The translations under genes were made by a program, and so were the position numbers. A stretch of DNA of 64,000 nt, from positions 4,447,441 to 4,511,440 of the forward strand of contig JANVCC010000125.1 in the NCBI GenBank assembly GCA_025345505.1, in the 5' to 3' direction. Source of the DNA: Todiramphus chloris collaris. Lineage: Eukaryota; Chordata; Aves; Coraciiformes; Alcedinidae. Below, one piece after another: positions 59,008 to 64,000 of the stretch (positions are counted from its first letter, which is position 1; each line of letters opens with the position of its first letter). The notes below the pieces were generated by a model. That model did no database searches and was not told the origin of the DNA. It was given only the letters and a program-made list of their open reading frames with translations.

Positions 59008-60797
59008 GTGAGGATCCTGGGTCTGTGGAGCAGCTGCCCCAGTGCAGGAGGAAAACACTGTCCCCCCTCCAGGATGCTGAGCAGAGAGGGTCTGGGCTGC
59101 AAGAGGGACCGATCGTGTGCGGAAGGCTTGATGGAGTGTGCTTGTAGCCTTCTCAGGGGTGTCAAGAAGGGCTGAGATGGTTAAAAGTAACAGGAGCAAG
59201 AGCTCTATGTCCTGCCTTCTGCCCAGTGCACCCAGGGGTCACACAAAATAGAGAAGTCGAGATGGGCTGAGTTTTCAAAGGGTGTGCTGGGGGAAGTTTC
59301 TCCTATGTTTGGGTCTCCTTCTTTCTCCTTTTCTTTCTCTTGCCGTCTCCTTCTGTGTGCAACCCAGAGCAAAGCAAGCTCTGCAACCCCGTCTCCATGG
59401 CAGCAGGGCCTTTCACAGACATAAAACTATGAGACTGGTGCAGGAGCTTGTAACTAATTTTTCTCCCTCTTCCTCTTCCACATGTTTAATTTATTAGCCT
59501 TAAATGATGCATTCTGTAGTAGCAAACACAAACCCATAAACCTGGGCTTTCAAAGCACGTGGTTGAAAAGAGCAACTGAACAAGAAGTTGCTCAAAAGCG
59601 AGCAGGCAAAAAAGAGAAAAGGAGAGGGAAAACATTGAGCATCTGAGCTGCGTTAGTGTCTCGTTTTACTACTGTAAGTCTAGCATTTCACCCCAGGCAA
59701 GATATTTCTGATGCTTAGGAAGCGCCCTGATGTGATTGATCCTGACACATCAAGAACTGTCCTCGTTCCAGCACCTGCATCCCTCTAAGTTTGCACTCCG
59801 AGGTTTTGCTTACGATGGCAAATAAATCGTGTTACGGAAACGCCGTCTTTGCGTGTAGCGGGAGCGTAGCCGCAGCCCTGCGATGCACAGACCCGTGCAT
59901 GCTCGTGCCTGTCTACGTCCACGAGCACCCTGTGACACGTGGCACATCAGGGATGTTGAACACAATGAAGGAATGGCTTTTTTAGGTAATAAAAAGGGGT
60001 CTCTCTGATTTGTAAAAGCTGGAACAAGACGGACGCGTTAGCCCGGGGAATTTTGGATGGGCCACGTTCACATTTGGAGTCTGTACAGATATTAAAAAAA
60101 ACAAAAACCCATCACGACCCACCCTACATGTGTAGAAGCATGATTTGCACTGCTAGTGAAATGTAGTCATCTCTGAGCTAGGATGCACTGGCTGATAAAT
60201 GATGCATAAGAACCATTTGGAATAGGTTAGGATAAGAAATGAAGAACACTCTCGCCTATTAAGGCAGCGAGTGAATTTCTGATATTTAGCATCCTGCTAG
60301 ACTCCAGCTGTGGAGCTGGGATTAATGGCACCTCTAAGAGGAAAGAGGATGAAAATATGTTTTAAAGAGCATAATCTGAAATAATTAGCACAATTCACTT
60401 TGTCATGGGCTGATTGTCCCCCTTTTTCCCCTTTGCATATTATCATTTCTCTAAGCCCTTGTTCTAGACATCTTTGCCAAGTTCTCAGCTGCTGTCAGCT
60501 GTAGCTCATTGAGGCTACCGTGGTTTTCATCAGCAGGGAGGTTTATTCTCTGGGTTTTTGTTCTTCTCTTGGGTATGTGACTTTGCCTTACCAGAAAATA
60601 GTTTTTAGCAATTAGAATTTTTTTATTATTGTAATTTAGAACAGACAGATAAACTGTTCCCTAGAAACAATTCAATCATCATATTTAGCCCCAGTAAAGA
60701 AGTGATTTTGTCAGTCTTTTTATAAGAGTGCCACAGTTTCCACAACTGGACTTTTAACACTGCCCTGAGTGGGTCTTTGGTTGTTCATAACAGAAAG
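59008..60797. other. Intron after the TM3 exon, with CpG cluster
   Basis: 59,800-59,960 holds more than a dozen CpGs in AT-rich surroundings (GGAAACGCCGTC, GCGGGAGCGTAGCCGC). No exon border or domain is seen. Confidence 0.5.
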
Positions 60798-61007
60798 AAT
60801 CATAGAATCATTTTGGTTGGAAAAGACCTTTAAGATCATCAGGTCCAGCCATTAAGCCAGCACAGCCAAATTCACCACTAAACCACGTCCCTCGGCACCA
60901 CATCTCCACAGCTTTTAAATCACTCCAGGGATGGGGACTCCACCACTGTCCTGGGCAGCCTGGTCCAATGCCTGACAACCCTTTTGGTGAAGAAAATCCA
61001 ATCTAGT
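60798..61007 (-). mobile_element. CR1 LINE, 3' fragment
   Basis: Inverted tail AATCATAGAATCATTTTGGT, AAACCACGTCCCTCGGCACC, CTTTTAAATCACTCCAGGGA and GGGCAGCCTGGTCCAATGCC. It belongs to the group with a GACATGGTTTAGTGG-type 3' end, like the copies at 2761, 15931 and 63026. Confidence 0.93.
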
Positions 61008-63025
61008 TATGGCTCTTGGTAGTTATTAGCAAACAACCTTTTCTAGGGGGATGTGATGAACACGTGACCTGATTCTTTTCTGACCTGGAAGTACAAAACT
61101 CTTTGAAACAGGTTTGTAAGTCATTTATTTAGGATTGTGAATGTGAAATTCACTTTTTTTGCAGGAAGCCTCTAAAACTTTGCCAGTGACTACATAGCAT
61201 GAGTGATTGCCCAGAAGGCTGATACAAACCACAGAGTATATGGTACAGATCAGTTAGGAAGAACTCTATTTCAAATAATAAACATTTAGATTAAAAGGGG
61301 GGTTGTTTGGGTTTTTTTGTTTGTTTAGGTTTGTTTTGGGGTCTTTTTGTTGCTTTTTTTTTCCAATCACATCTAATTGTGATTAGACCATTAACAGCTC
61401 TCCCAAGGCAAAGTACAGCACCCCTCATTATGATGCACTTTGGCTTAGCTACCATGGCAGAGCTACCACCTTCAGTAAATGCTGCTTGTACAGATGCATT
61501 TCCAGGATAAGCTGAGGCTCCAGCCCAGGCTTGGTACGAGCCAGTCCCTGTAAGCTGACAAGTTCACAGCCTGAGACTGTATTTCTGCATAATTATCATG
61601 TCTAAGAGAAGCACTTTGCAAGGAACAAGTTGCTATTTTTGGTGGAGTCTTAGCCAACTTCCCTCTTTCACAGGGCCCCTAGCATCAAGCTATTCTCCTG
61701 AAAAAGTCCTTTCACATGTGGTTTCTTGGTGTGCTTGCCATGGGATGCCATATTGGTGGTATCGTAGTCAATGCAGCACCCAGAACATACCCAGATGAGG
61801 TGTGAAGGAAGCTCTCAGCGAGAGGAGCAACAGTCGATTAAGAGGAAAAGGAAAATGCACTGACTTTTGGTTTGAGACTGATCAAACATGAGCTGTGCTT
61901 GGAAATCTCATATGGGAGGAGAAACACTTCCCTTTATGACAACTCTCAAATGCTGTACGTTCCATCCAACTTGGCCTTATACCTCCCAGCTGGCTGCAGA
62001 CCTTCACAATTCATCAGTCTTGTGATGATTTGCATTGCTGAGTGACCACCTTGCCAGTAGGTTATCGTTTGGATGCTGTGTCTGCATATCCCTTTGATCT
62101 ACAGTGTCTTCTGCAGCCACCTGCCGTGACCTCTGTAGCACAGAAATTAAGGTCTTGTCAAGAAGCACTAATCCTAGCTGGCTACTGATCCTGATAATTC
62201 TTAATGGGATTTGCCCATCTTTAGTATTGAGACAGCTTAATTCATCATGTCACAAGGAGGAGGGCTATAAAAAGCCACATGGAAACCTCCGTAGCCGAAG
62301 AACCAGATGTCACAAGCTGATATCCAGGCATTTCTTTAGGGAAAGGGGAGAGCTGGGTTGGTACTAGTGAACCACAGAAGTACCCAATCTCCTCTGTAGA
62401 TCCTTAAGCAGTTTACTGTAGTGGGGATAAGAAGGATCAGAAGACTATTAGCGAGATGTAGTGTCTGTAGCTACTTCTGATTGTGCCAAGGCATTCAAGG
62501 ACCCAACAATTTCAGAACTCTTTATGAGTTTTTGGCCAAAAACCAGCAGGCTTTCTATATATGCCTTGCTCTAATTTTATGGGAGCTTCTAGCAGTAAGA
62601 ACAAGGCAGTAGCTTCACCCCCTCATGCACCTGTAATGACAAGCCGTGCTGGCACTGTTAGGTCATGGCACCCTGAAGATAAATTGTACTTGGTATATGG
62701 TGGTGTCCCAGACACAGAGTAATTTGGTCATCCTTTGCACACTTGTAATGAAATGTATCTTCTTGCAGGCAGCAGGTTTCTCTTAGTTTATTCCCTTTTT
62801 GGACTCAAAAAGAGAGCAAGTGTCTGGCCAGAGAAGAAGTATCCCAGTTTGCAGAAAGACCTGGTGTTCTGATGCTCCTTCCCATTGTTGTTCAGAGGGG
62901 ACCTGATATATTATAAATCATGGCCCAGTACTTAGGAGACCTGTTTGGAAGAGGGGAAACTCAGTTTCCATTTCCTTTTCTGTCTCATTTGGGTGAGATC
63001 TGAACTGAGGCATTGTCAAGTCCTG
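61008..63025. other. Intron before the TM4 exon
   Basis: T/G-rich low-complexity sequence at 61,300-61,365. Otherwise nothing was recognised. Confidence 0.6.
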
Positions 63026-63171
63026 GCCCAGGCTGCCCAGAGAAGTGGGAGTCACCATCCCTGGACATGCAGATATGGTGGTGAGGGACATGGTTTAGTG
63101 GTGGACTTGGCAGTGCTGGGTTAATGGTTGGACTCAATGACCTTTTCCAACCTAAATGATTCTATGATTCC
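63026..63171 (+). mobile_element. CR1 LINE, 3' fragment
   Basis: CCAGGCTGCCCAGAGAAGTG, GGACATGGTTTAGTGGTGGA, TTAATGGTTGGACTCAATGA and tail ATTCTATGATTCC. It ends about 415 bases before the TM4 exon. Confidence 0.92.
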
Positions 63172-63586
63172 ATTAAGAGCAAACATAGTCCTTAATCTTC
63201 TCGTTGCTAGCTTCTTTCAGTTGAGTTGTGGCTGGATATTCTATCTTCAGGAGACACTTTTATATAATCCTGGCCAGGCTGTGTACCTAAGAACAAAATT
63301 AATACGTTTTATGCATCTGCATGTACTGTCAGTCCCCACCCAACTGCTGAGACCACAGCAGGATACGAGCTGATTACATCTGATGGCATTTCCTTCATTA
63401 GCAGAGGTAACAAGGGTTCATGCTTTTGGCTTTGAAGGTCCTGGACTCAGTCTCTGCTAAAGACCCAGGCTGGTACAGGTGGTGCTAGAATAACACTGGG
63501 GAGAACGGGGCATATTATGCAGTTGAGTGGGAGAAGATCTGCACATATTCTTAAATGACCAGTTTTCTCTTGTTTCATTTCCACAG

Positions 63587-63656
63587 GGCTCCCCGCCTTG
63601 GTGGTTGCTATTTCTGTGGGATTTACTAAAGCCAAGGGGTACGGCACCGTGAACTA
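63587..63656 (+). CDS. ADGRB1: ADGRB1 exon: transmembrane helix 4
   Basis: After CATTTCCACAG two bases complete Gly and the exon reads [20 protein letters not shown] then VN plus two bases of Tyr (TA/GTGAGTA). This is helix 4 and the start of extracellular loop 2; the disulfide cysteine and the CWLSL motif of the family should open the next exon, beyond the window. [12 protein letters not shown] is the ADGRB1 form; ADGRB2 and ADGRB3 carry FTRTKGY. At 70 bases it is a very small exon, and it is the last recognised coding segment before 64000. The remaining helices, the long cytoplasmic tail and the PDZ-binding C-terminus are not in this window. Confidence 0.96.
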
Positions 63657-64000
63657 GTGAGTAAAGCAGCTCTTCTTCCTTTTCCTTCCTGTCTCACTTT
63701 CCATCCTTTTTGTCAAAATCCAGTCACGGACCCACAGGAGTCAGAATAGGACATCAATTCTGGAATGCTGCCCATGGCAGAGGGAAGCAGGGATGATGGG
63801 AGAGGAAGGAGCCACATCCCTGCCTCCTCAAGCCATCAGCTCACCAAGATGGATTGTGCATTCCTTTAAAAACACTTCCACAGGGACTAGTTAGATTTAA
63901 CTGTTGCATCTATGACATCACTTTGATCTAAGTACCTCCTACTTAGAGACACTTAAAATTTAGTTTTTAGTTGGAAGTGTGGAATTTTTAAAGTTTCGGA
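63657..64000. other. Start of intron after the TM4 exon
   Basis: It opens with GTGAGTA. No exon was recognised before the end of the window. Confidence 0.8.

Noticed and set aside
46659-63656. Gene might be ADGRB2 or ADGRB3
   Set aside because: TM1 core [16 protein letters not shown], the NMEK linker, VTGRLRNR and [12 protein letters not shown] fit ADGRB1; the paralogues differ at these places as far as I remember them.
1-64000. CRISPR arrays, operons, tRNA or rRNA genes
   Set aside because: None seen. The sequence is that of a vertebrate nuclear genome, and the repeats are CR1 pieces, microsatellites and one minisatellite.

Overview
The window looks like part of a bird chromosome. It contains many truncated CR1 retrotransposons (about 20 recognisable pieces on both strands, many ending in the avian ATTCTATG-type 3' tail), ordinary AT-rich intron-like sequence, a GC- and CpG-rich island with an assembly gap beside it, and coding sequence only as short exons with GT/AG borders. 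Nothing here is bacterial, and there is no operon, CRISPR array or recognisable RNA gene.

The one protein-coding gene I can support is ADGRB1 (BAI1, an adhesion G-protein-coupled receptor) on the + strand, entered mid-gene. Five consecutive exons were found by translation and splice phase: the GPS autoproteolysis exon (about 26925-27066), the TM1 exon (46659-46762), the TM2 exon (54761-54863), the TM3/intracellular-loop-2 exon (58857-59007) and the TM4 exon (63587-63656). Their phases join without error (0, 2, 0, 1) and the last exon ends in phase 2, so the gene continues beyond position 64000. The earlier exons (thrombospondin repeats, hormone-receptor motif, most of the GAIN domain) were not recognised. 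They should lie upstream of the window, or at least one could be hidden in the 487-base N gap at 25759-26245.

Layout: 1-25758 is non-coding, probably upstream intron, with a dense CR1 cluster at 17.7-23.0 kb that includes an inverted CR1 pair. 25759-26245 is an assembly gap that appears to lie inside a diverged ~42-bp minisatellite (26246-26620). 26690-27960 is a CpG island that contains the GPS exon, with G-quadruplex-type tracts on both sides of the exon. 27067-46658 is a 19.6-kb intron ending in a ~100-nt pyrimidine tract. The rest is the exon-per-helix 7TM region, with introns of 8.0, 4.0 and 4.6 kb holding further CR1 copies, including one ~1.8-kb degenerate copy of the reverse-transcriptase region at 51-52.8 kb.

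The observations most worth checking are: the CpG island centred on the GPS exon, a plausible internal promoter for an isoform lacking the large extracellular region; a CAGCAG tandem acceptor on that exon; the minisatellite and gap next to it; the inverted CR1 pair, which could form double-stranded RNA if transcribed; and a palindromic GATA site. I did not find anything I could defend as a wholly new biological system.
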